Shown in pieces: positions 1-7,836 of a DNA stretch of 37,889 nt. This DNA is from an uncultured Bacteroidales bacterium (GTDB lineage: Bacteria; Bacteroidota; Bacteroidia; Bacteroidales; Bacteroidaceae). The stretch spans positions 1 to 37,889 of the forward strand of contig CACWIN010000015.1 of the NCBI GenBank assembly GCA_902760965.1, in the 5' to 3' direction. Numbering within the stretch: position 1 is the first letter of the stretch; each line of letters opens with the position of its first letter. The notes beneath the pieces are model-generated. The model had not been told where the DNA came from. It was given only the letters and a program-made list of their open reading frames with translations, and did not search any database. A program made the translations under genes and the position numbers.

Positions 1-3000
1 CGGGACTATAGCTGTTGGCTGCAAATCCATACACCTTGCCAAGCATTCCAGAATTATGCGTTTCATCCCACAGTATGTTGTAGAACACGCCTTGGAATGA
101 CCAGAAACTGCCATAATATTTATCCTCTTCCTTATTGACAGAACCTGCAATCGTAAGTGAACTTACACTGCCGCTGAAAGTGAATTCAAACTGCTCTCCA
201 AAACTCATGCCGTCAAGAATATACGGGATAAAGAGATACGGTCTGTATGCGACAAGACCATCTTTCACCTGATTAACCTCCTGCATGATAACAGTCCACT
301 GTTCACCACTCTTGTCTATTCCAACAAAGCTGTAGAACCGTCCCACCGATGATGCCTGATCTGCTGAGATGCCGAACGGCAGGCAGATGGTTGAAGACAC
401 ACCGCATCTGAGCGTACGCTTGAATTCATATTTACCTGTAACAAAATAATCAGGATCGAATCCGGTGACTTCACTGAGCGAACCTACAAGTTTACCAGCG
501 TATGTGCTCCAGTTATCAGCTGTTCGATACGTACCCAGCAGTGTAGAAGGCACTACAATCTGCAGGTCGGGACAATAGCCGAATCCTCCTTCTCCAAGTG
601 TCGCAGCAGTCGTGCTTGGAATATCAATGCGAATGACATTGCTGGTATAGCACACATAATTACCCAATGCTACTACAGATGCCGGCAGGCTAACGCTGGT
701 CAGAGCCGTACAATAGGCAAAAGCATAGCTGCCTATGTAAGTCACTCCATTCTCCACAACAACCTTCTCTATTTTGTCATCATATTTGCTCCAAGGGGCG
801 GTGCTGTGATATTTGTTGTCAGTACCCAATGCACTGCCATAGTACATCATTGGGCCGGTACCGCTGATAGTCAGCACCTTAGTCGAGGTATTATATTTCC
901 AAGTCACGTCATTACCTCTATTAATGCTTATGTCACCACACGTACCGTTTGTAACGGCTGCGAGCGTTTCACTTCTTACGTACATCTGCATCTCGGAGAG
1001 CTCAAGCCAGTTATGATAGACCGTCGGATTCCATTCATCACCCAATTCCTCCCATCCTTCTACGGCTGTCACTTCAAAACGGAAATATTTGTAGGCGTTA
1101 TTGCCTGAATTGTTGAAGTCGAAGAGATAGGAGTGGCAGGTTTGTTCATCATTCATTGTATAGTTGTCAGATTCAGCTGCGATAGTCGTCCATTCGCCAC
1201 CGGCAGATGCCTTGGCCTTGATGGTCCAGCTGGTGGGGTAGCAGCCAATAATGCCTCCATAACTGTTTGTAGATATCAACGTATAATGCTTCGGGACTAC
1301 TGGCGCGGCGGTGTTGAATTCCACAGAGCAGCCATTAGTAACATCATCCACGATCCACTTTGAGTAGTTGCTGTCATCGGTAGATGAATACATGCCGTCC
1401 AACAGGTTCTCGGGACCGTAGTCGCAACCATCATCTGTTCCACCAGTCACCGTGAAGGCTGCTGTTCCCTCTATAAGGGTCAGCCCTGGGAAGTAGCGCA
1501 CGGTGACGGCTTTCATTGTAACAGCCTTGGCGGGCATGGTGAACGTGTAGGCGTTAGTACCATTGGCGCTGTAGCTGACGTTCTGATCATCCTCATCCTT
1601 GACGGTCAGGCTCTGGAGCGCGTAGCCGTCGGGCACAGTGACCTGGAAGTTGACTGCGGCTTCTGGACGATAGTAGGTCTTACCATTCTGAACCATCTTG
1701 TCATTGGCATCGGCAACATCACATGAAATATTGTTACTGCCGCTGACCTGATAGAAGCGCGTAGCCGTAGAAGTGACGGTGACAGCCTTGGCGGGCATGG
1801 TGAATGTCCACGTGCCGTTCTGGTTGTCAGTCAGGCAGACGTCCTGGTTGTCGGCATCCTTCACCGTCAGGCTGCTCACCTTGTAGCCTTTGACGGCCGT
1901 CAGTGTGATTTCCGCACCCTCCATAGCATGAGCCTTGTTCGACTCCAGACATGCAGGGTCATAGCCACCACCGATGGTGATGTCATACATTGTGTCGTAA
2001 GGGTATAGCCACTTGTTGTAAAGTCTTGCGCCATCTCTTTCGCCACCTTCATAATCCCCCTCGTAGACAACCTCGTACATGTCCATAAATGACTTCAGGA
2101 GATGAACCGTACCTCGATATGTTTGAGCGGTAATCATGTCGGAAACCTTGTTCCATGAAAGGCTGACATAACCAGAGCCATTATTTCCACATCCTCCATC
2201 GGCTTCGCCCATGTAACCGCCGCCCATGTCTCCATAAACATTAACATAGCCGCCATTGATAGTGACGGTACCTGCGCCACCATTGCCGCCTTGGCCGCCT
2301 TGATATGTATTCTCATCCAACTCAACTCCATGCCCGTAACCACCTTTTCCGCCGCCCATATTGCCATAGACAACGATGTTTCCGTCGTGGATGATGATGG
2401 TGCCATCGCCGCCTTTACCACCAATGCCTGATTTATTATAGGAAGGGTGTCCGTCGCCGCCGTCGCCGCCGCCAATGTTACCCTTCACATAGATGTCACC
2501 ACCATAGATGGTGATGGTGCCAGCTTCGGGAGCATTGGCAGCATCTGGAGTTGTATTTTCAAAATTATCTGGCTCATTGATATCAGGGCCATTGCCATCG
2601 GCATCAGGGCCACCCTGGCCACCGATGGCAGCATTTTTGCCTTTTTGATAGGCAGTGAGTCTGCCACAGCCGTTGCCCGTGCTCTGGGCCCAGATATTTA
2701 GCGTACTGCCATAAGGCACACAGATGCCTTGTGACGCAGTAAATTGGCAGCCGTCAACCAGGATGATGTTCACCGAGCCAAGAACCTCTATGCGATTGTT
2801 ATTGGTAAATGTGCCGCTGACGTAGTACCACGTGGCCTGTCCCGTTGTGCCAAGCGTCTCAGCGCTGGCAGTGATTGCCGTCGGGTTCGTGGCCTGTTTC
2901 GTCTGCAGCCCAATAGATGCCGTAGGGTCGAAATAGCTAACGTCTTCTGCCCACGCACTTGCCGAGGTGAGCACCAGAGCGAGCAACGTCATAGCAACCC

Positions 3001-3031
3001 GCTGAATCAAGTTCTTTCTGTTTTTACTCAT
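1..3031 (-). CDS. Large secreted BspA-type surface protein (5' part; gene runs off the window)
   Basis: About 1010 residues are visible; the C-terminus lies beyond position 1. The start MSKNRKNLIQR leads into a signal peptide ending near SASAWA; an in-frame ATG three codons upstream (3040) is also possible. Domains in order: a glycine-rich GGxGG region with TITIYGG/TVTINGG repeats (about 120-290), probably a beta-helix; two copies of a repeat ending in TMPAKAVT (about 350-515), like InlB B-type/'bacterial repeat' domains; an F5/8 type C (discoidin)-like carbohydrate-binding domain (about 515-675); a BspA-type leucine-rich repeat (GVTYIGSYAFAYCTALTSV, about 744-800); and a C-terminal beta region with the TICLPF and YRPYLF motifs common in large secreted Bacteroidetes proteins. 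The inferred role is surface binding of glycans or host matrix. The domain types are recognised by eye; the substrate is unknown. It is divergent from the AraC regulator at 3287, which may control it. Confidence 0.85.
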   Translation of the reverse strand, partial: MSKNRKNLIQRVAMTLLALVLTSASAWAEDVSYFDPTASIGLQTKQATNPTAITASAETLGTTGQATWYYVSGTFTNNNRIEVLGSVNIILVDGCQFTASQGICVPYGSTLNIWAQSTGNGCGRLTAYQKGKNAAIGGQGGPDADGNGPDINEPDNFENTTPDAANAPEAGTITIYGGDIYVKGNIGGGDGGDGHPSYNKSGIGGKGGDGTIIIHDGNIVVYGNMGGGKGGYGHGVELDENTYQGGQGGNGGAGTVTINGGYVNVYGDMGGGYMGEADGGCGNNGSGYVSLSWNKVSDMITAQTYRGTVHLLKSFMDMYEVVYEGDYEGGERDGARLYNKWLYPYDTMYDITIGGGYDPACLESNKAHAMEGAEITLTAVKGYKVSSLTVKDADNQDVCLTDNQNGTWTFTMPAKAVTVTSTATRFYQVSGSNNISCDVADANDKMVQNGKTYYRPEAAVNFQVTVPDGYALQSLTVKDEDDQNVSYSANGTNAYTFTMPAKAVTMKAVTVRYFPGLTLIEGTAAFTVTGGTDDGCDYGPENLLDGMYSSTDDSNYSKWIVDDVTNGCSVEFNTAAPVVPKHYTLISTNSYGGIIGCYPTSWTIKAKASAGGEWTTIAAESDNYTMNDEQTCHSYLFDFNNSGNNAYKYFRFEVTAVEGWEELGDEWNPTVYHNWLELSEMQMYVRSETLAAVTNGTCGDISINRGNDVTWKYNTSTKVLTISGTGPMMYYGSALGTDNKYHSTAPWSKYDDKIEKVVVENGVTYIGSYAFAYCTALTSVSLPASVVALGNYVCYTSNVIRIDIPSTTAATLGEGGFGYCPDLQIVVPSTLLGTYRTADNWSTYAGKLVGSLSEVTGFDPDYFVTGKYEFKRTLRCGVSSTICLPFGISADQASSVGRFYSFVGIDKSGEQWTVIMQEVNQVKDGLVAYRPYLFIPYILDGMSFGEQFEFTFSGSVSSLTIAGSVNKEEDKYYGSFWSFQGVFYNILWDETHNSGMLGKVYGFAANSYSP

Positions 3032-3071
3032 GTTAATCATATTTTTTTATCATTGTTTTCAGGTTAAGCGG

Positions 3072-3185
3072 TCATTTACTAAGGCAACGCCAGATAATGA
3101 CAATGGCGGCCACAACCAGGGCTGCATATATGATGCCGACCAAGATGACAACCCACATAGGCGCAAAAGTATAACGCATGAGCAT
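3072..3185 (-). CDS. Possible 37-residue single-pass membrane peptide upstream of the surface protein
   Basis: A short open frame begins MLMRYTFAPMW and ends RCLSK. Its middle is an unbroken hydrophobic stretch of about 23 residues (WVVILVGIIYAALVV continuing to VIIW), with basic residues at both ends, so it looks like a single transmembrane helix. It ends about 40 bases before the start of the secreted protein on the same strand, and it starts right beside the repeat array at 3193-3250. No family is recognised. It could be a small membrane partner of the membrane-bound AraC regulator, a leader peptide, or a chance frame in an intergenic region. The second methionine (3179) is an alternative start. 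Confidence 0.4.
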   Translation of the reverse strand: MLMRYTFAPMWVVILVGIIYAALVVAAIVIIWRCLSK

Positions 3186-3192
3186 ATCGGTT

Positions 3193-3250
3193 TGTCTTAA
3201 TTTGCAAAGGGGTGTCTTGATTCACAAAAAATGGTGTCTTGATTCGCGAA
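3193..3250. promoter_or_regulatory. Three-copy operator-like direct repeat array
   Basis: Three copies of TGTCTTRATTYRCRAA start at 3193, 3213 and 3235, spaced 20 and 22 bases, about two helical turns. The last two copies are the most alike (GGTGTCTTGATTC followed by RCRAAA). The array lies between the divergent AraC regulator (start 3287) and the minus-strand peptide/surface-protein genes, just upstream of the -7-like box at 3271. Binding by the adjacent AraC-family protein is an inference from position and spacing. Confidence 0.6.
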
Positions 3251-3270
3251 ATGAGACAATATTTTTTTTG

Positions 3271-3278
3271 TATTTTTG
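3271..3278 (+). promoter_or_regulatory. Bacteroidetes -7 box (TATTTTTG) for the AraC regulator
   Basis: TATTTTTG matches the TAnnTTTG -7 element. No TTTG is seen at the expected -33 distance; that region is the end of the third operator repeat, as would suit an activator-dependent promoter. The ATG at 3287 is only 8 bases downstream, so the transcript would be nearly leaderless. This argues against the longer frame that starts upstream at 3239. Confidence 0.45.
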
Positions 3279-3286
3279 CAGTACAA

Positions 3287-4372
3287 ATGAAAGAGATGCA
3301 GTTTTCGGCCGTCCTTTTAACGGCACTTATGTCTGTGGCATTGATGTTTCTTATGCCACGTAAGGTTAAAGAGGACAAGGTACTCCAACTGTCGCGTACA
3401 GTCATGACAATGGGGCTGGTTTTATTGTGCATCCAGTTCCTGCTGCAATATACATTAGGTTTGCGCTCCACAAGCCCTATTCAGGCCGTAGCCTTGAACC
3501 TGATGCTTTTCATGCCCACATCTGCCCTGATGTCAATTAGCGTGCTTAACCTGCAACGTCAGGGTAATCTCAATTTGTGCGACCGTCTCATCTTACTGCC
3601 CACATGGGTGATTGCCATGCTTATCATAGGCATAACCGCACTCACTGGCGGAAAACCGTTCATGCATGATTCACCAAACTTGCTCTGGGCAGAGATAATG
3701 GCAAGTGCACTTTATACCCTTATGCAGATCTATTACACCGCCCGCATTGCACATCAGTTTAAACGAATGAGACAGATGCTGGCCGATTTCTATGACCATG
3801 AGATGTACGGATTGCTCAACTGGATGCTGATAAGCGTAATAGCACTGACGCTTGTGGCATTGACTGCACCGATGGTAATTTTCTCCAACGGTTGGCCGCT
3901 GGCTGCCTACGGGGTGCTGGTTTTGGGTACCATTTTCTATCACTGGTTCTGTTTCTGCCGCTATGTCCAGACGAGCGCCGCCAGCCATATCAAGGAGGCT
4001 GAGGAGAGTGAGAGCGAAACTGAGTCAGAGGAGGCCAAGGTCAAGAGCATAAAACCTGACAGGCTTGACAAGGTGGTTGAGAAATGGGTGGCTCAAGGCG
4101 GTTATCTCCATCATGACATAAAGAGCGCCGATGTGGCCAAGGACCTTAAGATACCGCGTTCACACCTGCTTGCATGGGTTAAGGCATCGGGCTACGAATC
4201 ATTCACCCGATGGATAACCACCCTGCGCATTGAAGAGGCCAAGCGCCTGCTCGCAGAGCACCCTGACTACTCCATAGAATACGTAGCAGACCACTGCGGT
4301 ATAAGCCGCACCCATTTCCACTCAGTTTTCAAGAAAGAGACCGGCGTATCCCCCACCCGCTATTCAAGATGA
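3287..4372 (+). CDS. Membrane-embedded AraC-family transcriptional regulator
   Basis: The protein has 361 residues starting MKEMQFSAVLL. The N-terminal half (about 1-230) is strongly hydrophobic, with roughly six to seven predicted membrane helices and no periplasmic sensor fold that I recognise. An acidic linker (EEAEESESETESEEAK-like, about 235-255) leads to a C-terminal AraC DNA-binding domain with two helix-turn-helix units; the second carries the family signature YVADHCGISRTHFHSVFKK and ends GVSPTRYSR. Such regulators probably sense a membrane or envelope signal directly. It is divergent from the putative membrane peptide and large surface protein and probably controls them and itself through the repeats at 3193-3250. 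The ligand is unknown. A REP pair follows the stop codon immediately. Confidence 0.85.
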   Translation: MKEMQFSAVLLTALMSVALMFLMPRKVKEDKVLQLSRTVMTMGLVLLCIQFLLQYTLGLRSTSPIQAVALNLMLFMPTSALMSISVLNLQRQGNLNLCDRLILLPTWVIAMLIIGITALTGGKPFMHDSPNLLWAEIMASALYTLMQIYYTARIAHQFKRMRQMLADFYDHEMYGLLNWMLISVIALTLVALTAPMVIFSNGWPLAAYGVLVLGTIFYHWFCFCRYVQTSAASHIKEAEESESETESEEAKVKSIKPDRLDKVVEKWVAQGGYLHHDIKSADVAKDLKIPRSHLLAWVKASGYESFTRWITTLRIEEAKRLLAEHPDYSIEYVADHCGISRTHFHSVFKKETGVSPTRYSR

Positions 4373-4385
4373 CCCATTAGGGATT

Positions 4386-4489
4386 GGGGCACAAAAGGGA
4401 CGGTTCTTTTTGTGCCCTTATAACAAAGACGAGAGTTCTCTCAATGTTTCACAATAGGGGCACAAAAAGAACCGTCCCTTTTGTGCCCC
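4386..4489. repeat. REPIN: inverted pair of 33-bp-type REP palindromes
   Basis: A forward unit at 4386-4417 (GGGGCACAAAA, core GGGACGGTTC, then TTTTTGTGCCC) is followed after 39 bases by an inverted unit at 4457-4489. Each unit is itself a hairpin with stem GGGGCACAAA/TTTGTGCCCC around the core. The same element occurs at 15376 and 19184. The family resembles REP sequences mobilised by REP-associated tyrosine (IS200-like, Tnp_REP) transposases; no transposase gene is in this window. The inverted unit lies inside the HAD gene and the forward unit directly follows its stop codon. Confidence 0.85.
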
Positions 4490-5098
4490 TGGTGTTCTGC
4501 GGAGGCAGAAGGTTTGACAGCCGATGGATTGGGCGGGCAGGATGTCTTTTTCAAGGCTGTCGCCAATCATGATGGTTTCCTGCGGTTCCAGGCCCAGCGC
4601 TTTTACTCCAAGGCGGAAAATTTCAGGATCAGGTTTACGGATTCCTACTACGGCCGATTCAATAACATCCTTGAACAGATGGCTCAAGCCGAACTCTTCA
4701 AGGACAGTATGCATATTTCCGTAAAAATTGGTCACCAATACCATTGGATACTTTCGGCTCAGTTTTTCCAGCACAGGTTTGGAGACCGTCTCTATATGCC
4801 GGACAACCTTGTTGTAACAGTAATCAAGAATAGTATCCTGTTTAGTAAGCAGAATGCCCTTTGAGTTAAGATATTGGGTCTGCAATACTATCTTGGTTTG
4901 GAGTGTCTTGCAGAAAGAGTAATCCGGAGTGATTATTGGATTGCGGCCCAAGGTTCGTTCGGTGTAAACATACGCCTCATACAGCAAATCCTTGGGAATA
5001 TCGGCCACAACGGAGTAGCCCTCCCGGAATGCATCGAACCAATGTATGCCGTCGCTGTCAATGGTTCCGCCAAAGTCTATAAGTATGCCCTTAATCAT
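4418..5098 (-). CDS. HAD-superfamily hydrolase with atypical motif I and a REP-encoded insertion
   Basis: About 226 residues. Motif II (LVTN), motif III (GIRKPDPEIF, catalytic Lys) and motif IV (MIGDSLEKD) are normal. Motif I is DFGGT rather than DxDxT, so the second Asp, the usual general acid/base of HAD phosphatases, is Gly. That is found in some dehalogenase- or phosphonatase-like members, and it leaves phosphatase activity uncertain. The start MIKGILIDFGG (5098) overlaps the stop of the upstream gene by 8 bases; a start 12 bases upstream (MAES) is also possible. It is the last gene of the lipid-like cassette and may remove a phosphate from the product. The segment GAQKGRFFLCP near the C-terminus is exactly one 33-bp REP unit, followed by YCETLRELSSLL and the stop. 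Confidence 0.85.
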   Translation of the reverse strand: MIKGILIDFGGTIDSDGIHWFDAFREGYSVVADIPKDLLYEAYVYTERTLGRNPIITPDYSFCKTLQTKIVLQTQYLNSKGILLTKQDTILDYCYNKVVRHIETVSKPVLEKLSRKYPMVLVTNFYGNMHTVLEEFGLSHLFKDVIESAVVGIRKPDPEIFRLGVKALGLEPQETIMIGDSLEKDILPAQSIGCQTFCLRRTPGAQKGRFFLCPYCETLRELSSLL

Positions 5099-6098
5099 GC
5101 TTTCTGCCAATTTTTATAATCAGGACTCCTATTACGGTCCAAACTATCTGCCTTATGCGTGCTACCAGTGCAGTGTACAGTCCGTATGCGCCCGGAATCT
5201 GAACGCCTCCAGCCGCAAGGGCCATCCCCCCTTCAAATCCGCCCATCTGCATGGGTGAAAAGAAAATAAGGTTACTGAACAGCGATGAGAACGCCATGAC
5301 CAATATGCTGTCCCAAAAGGTGAATCCCGGCATGAACATACCTATTAGCAGCCAATACTCCAGGCATGACACTACGCGTGCCGCATACTCCAAGAACAGC
5401 GACCAGCGGAACGGGGCGCGACGCTCCTTATGCAGGAATGCAATCTGGCTGTCCACCTCCTCAAGATCCTTCCTATGTTTGTCCAGGTAGCTTGTAGCCC
5501 ATTTTTTTACAATCGGAATACGACACAGAATGCCAAATGCCTTAACAACGAATCCTTTGCGGTAACCCAATGAGAATATCCACAACACAAAAGCAAAGAC
5601 TACCGTCATAACACCCAGCATAATGCACATCCACACATCCAGTCCGTAGCCACCTACTGTAAAGTGCAGTATCAAATACAGCACTACAGCCGATGCCCAG
5701 AAACAGAAATGCGAGCATATATGCATCATGGAGTACAGGATAACCGATGATGTGGCTTTCCTGCCGCCCACATAGTTTGACAGTTCCAGAATGCGGTAAG
5801 GCTCACCACCCATTAGTCCAAGCGGAGTAACATAGTTCAGCGCATAGCCCGATACGGTGAGCTGAAATACTTTGCCAAGCGGTACTCTCCTACCCTTTCC
5901 GTCATTAATAATCAGGCCAAATGAGCATGCGTTGATAAGGTATATAAAGCCCCAGAGCAGGACAATGACCGGGAACCATATCCCTGCCTGACCAAGCACC
6001 TCCTTTACGCGAGCCCAGTCAGCATTGAACGTAAGGAGCATAAGCACGACTGCCGCCACTCCAAACAGAAAGAATATGGTCTGCCAACGTTTTTTCAT
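5091..6098 (-). CDS. Flippase-like integral membrane protein (LPG synthase TM region family, UPF0104)
   Basis: The protein has 335 residues with about eight predicted transmembrane helices, beginning WQTIFFLFGVAAVVLMLLTF. Features of the family visible here are the GLMGGEPYRI-type loop, a central helix-rich core, and the ARIRQIVWTVIGVLIIK C-terminal helix. It corresponds to the membrane half of MprF (lysylphosphatidylglycerol synthase), without the cytosolic aminoacyl-transferase domain. The MprF membrane half flips modified lipids, and stand-alone relatives are thought to do the same. It overlaps the CDP-alcohol phosphotransferase by ATGA and the HAD gene downstream, so it probably moves the lipid or lipid-linked product made by the neighbours across the inner membrane. 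That role is inferred from context. Confidence 0.85.
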   Translation of the reverse strand: MKKRWQTIFFLFGVAAVVLMLLTFNADWARVKEVLGQAGIWFPVIVLLWGFIYLINACSFGLIINDGKGRRVPLGKVFQLTVSGYALNYVTPLGLMGGEPYRILELSNYVGGRKATSSVILYSMMHICSHFCFWASAVVLYLILHFTVGGYGLDVWMCIMLGVMTVVFAFVLWIFSLGYRKGFVVKAFGILCRIPIVKKWATSYLDKHRKDLEEVDSQIAFLHKERRAPFRWSLFLEYAARVVSCLEYWLLIGMFMPGFTFWDSILVMAFSSLFSNLIFFSPMQMGGFEGGMALAAGGVQIPGAYGLYTALVARIRQIVWTVIGVLIIKIGRKHD

Positions 6099-7018
6099 AT
6101 CAGGTCTGTCATTTCACGACACACTTTCTCGTGCGCCGCCCTCATATACAACCAGATTACATTCATTACCGTAAGTTCAAAAATTGGATAAAGCCAAGGT
6201 TCTCCAATTATCAGTATGATGTAAAGGGTTATGGCGCGGGTATTAAAGGTAAGGATATTTGTCCATTTAAGCAACCTGTATGTGCGGCTGCAGAACTCCT
6301 GTCCAAGTTCCAATGGCACCTGATTGCCGTATTTGCCGCGAACATCGGCGTAGAAATTTTGGAAACACGGGGTCATTCGCTCCTGACCGCGGGTATAGTT
6401 CTGGTAAAAAAAGAGCCATATTTTCCAGAACCAGCGTTTTTTCCAAGGTGTTGATGCCTGCTGGGAGGCAAGTTCGCGGCTGTCATTCAGTTCCGAATGG
6501 TCACCATGGAACAAAAGATAAATGTTCCTGTAATAATCCGACAGGCCTGCCTGCCGTGCATGGAATATAAATCCGGTACCAAAAAAGAGCACAAAAACCC
6601 ATATTCCCCAGGTGGTTCCTCCTGCAAACGGGATTGGTTCATCATACAGTCTCAGTGACAGGAAGAAAGAAATGGTTATGAACCACAAATCGCCTGCAAG
6701 ACCGTCCAGGAGCCGCCCCCAAAGGGTTTTCTTACCTGTCATACGGGCTAGCTGACCATCGGCACTATCCAGGAAATTGGCAAGCATAAGCATTATTATG
6801 CCAAGTACCGTCCAATCCATTGTGGTATGCCACCAGCAAAAGCCGGCAAACATGCCAAGTATTATGGATATTATGGTTACAACGTTGGGGTGTATGCCCA
6901 AAGCGTCAAAGAATAGGGCCAGGACATATCCTATTGGTCTTGTAAACCATATGTCCAGCCACTCCTCGGTATCTTTTGACTTGTATGTTGACTCTATTGA
7001 TCTCTTTCTGTCTGTCAT
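6095..7018 (-). CDS. CDP-alcohol phosphatidyltransferase-family membrane enzyme with shifted fourth aspartate
   Basis: The protein has 307 residues and several transmembrane helices. The family signature D-x2-D-G-x2-A-R-x8-G-x3-D-x3-D is present as DSADGQLAR, then MTGKKTLW, then GRLLDGLAGD. All elements are in register except the last Asp, which is one residue late (D-G-L-A-G-D). The enzyme should displace CMP from a CDP-activated substrate with an alcohol. It overlaps both neighbours by ATGA. The cytidylyltransferase-like gene at 7833 may supply the CDP-activated head group, a logic seen in IPCT/DIPP synthase of thermophiles, rather than CDP-diacylglycerol being the donor. The C-terminal third (about 215-307) has further hydrophobic segments beyond the core family length. 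The substrate is unknown. Confidence 0.88.
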   Translation of the reverse strand: MTDRKRSIESTYKSKDTEEWLDIWFTRPIGYVLALFFDALGIHPNVVTIISIILGMFAGFCWWHTTMDWTVLGIIMLMLANFLDSADGQLARMTGKKTLWGRLLDGLAGDLWFITISFFLSLRLYDEPIPFAGGTTWGIWVFVLFFGTGFIFHARQAGLSDYYRNIYLLFHGDHSELNDSRELASQQASTPWKKRWFWKIWLFFYQNYTRGQERMTPCFQNFYADVRGKYGNQVPLELGQEFCSRTYRLLKWTNILTFNTRAITLYIILIIGEPWLYPIFELTVMNVIWLYMRAAHEKVCREMTDLI

Positions 7019-7836
7019 CTCTTATCAATAATCAACCGGGCTATACGTGATGCTGCGCCCACTGTACATGTCCTGAAACTGGGCCAGTCATTAAAATCTA
7101 TGATTGTAATCTTTCCGTCCGGGCCCACCACTGCATCACCGCCGTAAACGTCCACGCCAAGCAAGTCCGATGCACGCTCGGCCACTGCGGTCAAGGCATC
7201 AATATCAACATATGCGCTTTCGGGCTGGTCATTATATTCCTCCAGGCCAAACTTGCCATCCTTTGCGGTGGCAGCATAACAGTCGGTAAGTCCATGTCCC
7301 CTTACTCCGTAAAACTTTACAACCCAACCGCGCACATGTTCCTGAATAACGCAGGTATCAACTCCGCGAGCGGCAAGGCTATGCATTGCAGCAGCACATT
7401 CGTCATTGTTGCGGATATACTGTACGTCATCCTGCTGAACAGCATGACTGTCACCCCTCTTTATCCAGCAGGGATAGCTGTTCCATGAACCGGGACCGGC
7501 GTTTTTAGAGCAGACTAAGCTGTCTGGAATCAGACCGGAGTCTTTAAGTATCATGGTCTGGGCTGCACGCACGCAGTTCCTTACTGCCTGCACGCTGTTG
7601 GTTACAGGAACACAGGCCCGTTCAAGCATTGACAATGCCTCCTTGCTTCGGGCCATCTGGAATATACCGTCAATACCATCGGGAATACCGTGCTCCACCA
7701 GTTCCTGCTCGTTCAAGCATAGCACGCTGTTTCCGCCGCGTTCCAATTCCAGGACCACGGCACGGAACACTGCCCCATCGGCCAATGTACGATTGGGCGA
7801 GAACTGTTCTGCTCTGCTTATTCCCAGATATCTCAT
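7015..7836 (-). CDS. ATP-grasp (RimK-like) ligase or kinase
   Basis: The protein has 273 residues. The ATP-grasp fold is recognisable from a mid-protein Lys-bearing strand (PCWIKRGDSHAVQQDD), the hinge segment VIQEHVRGWVVKFYGVRG, and the metal-binding end GVDVYGGDAVV followed by TIIDFNDWPSF, where Asp and Asn sit in the usual Mg-binding positions. ATP-grasp enzymes form acyl-phosphates and ligate carboxylates to amines; a few, such as the inositol phosphate kinase ITPK1, phosphorylate alcohols. In this cassette it could attach an amino acid to the lipid head group or phosphorylate a polyol. It overlaps the genes before and after it by four bases, so it is translationally coupled to the nucleotidyl- and phosphotransferases. 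Confidence 0.8.
   Translation of the reverse strand: MRYLGISRAEQFSPNRTLADGAVFRAVVLELERGGNSVLCLNEQELVEHGIPDGIDGIFQMARSKEALSMLERACVPVTNSVQAVRNCVRAAQTMILKDSGLIPDSLVCSKNAGPGSWNSYPCWIKRGDSHAVQQDDVQYIRNNDECAAAMHSLAARGVDTCVIQEHVRGWVVKFYGVRGHGLTDCYAATAKDGKFGLEEYNDQPESAYVDIDALTAVAERASDLLGVDVYGGDAVVGPDGKITIIDFNDWPSFRTCTVGAASRIARLIIDKR

Noticed and set aside
2134-2701. Ala/Met-rich frames on both strands
   Set aside because: Alternative frames of the glycine-rich repeat region of the surface protein; the true frame is continuous from 3031.
3079-3471. 130-codon minus-strand frame across the AraC promoter
   Set aside because: It runs antisense into the regulator gene and has no domain; the short membrane peptide in another frame of the same region is more plausible.
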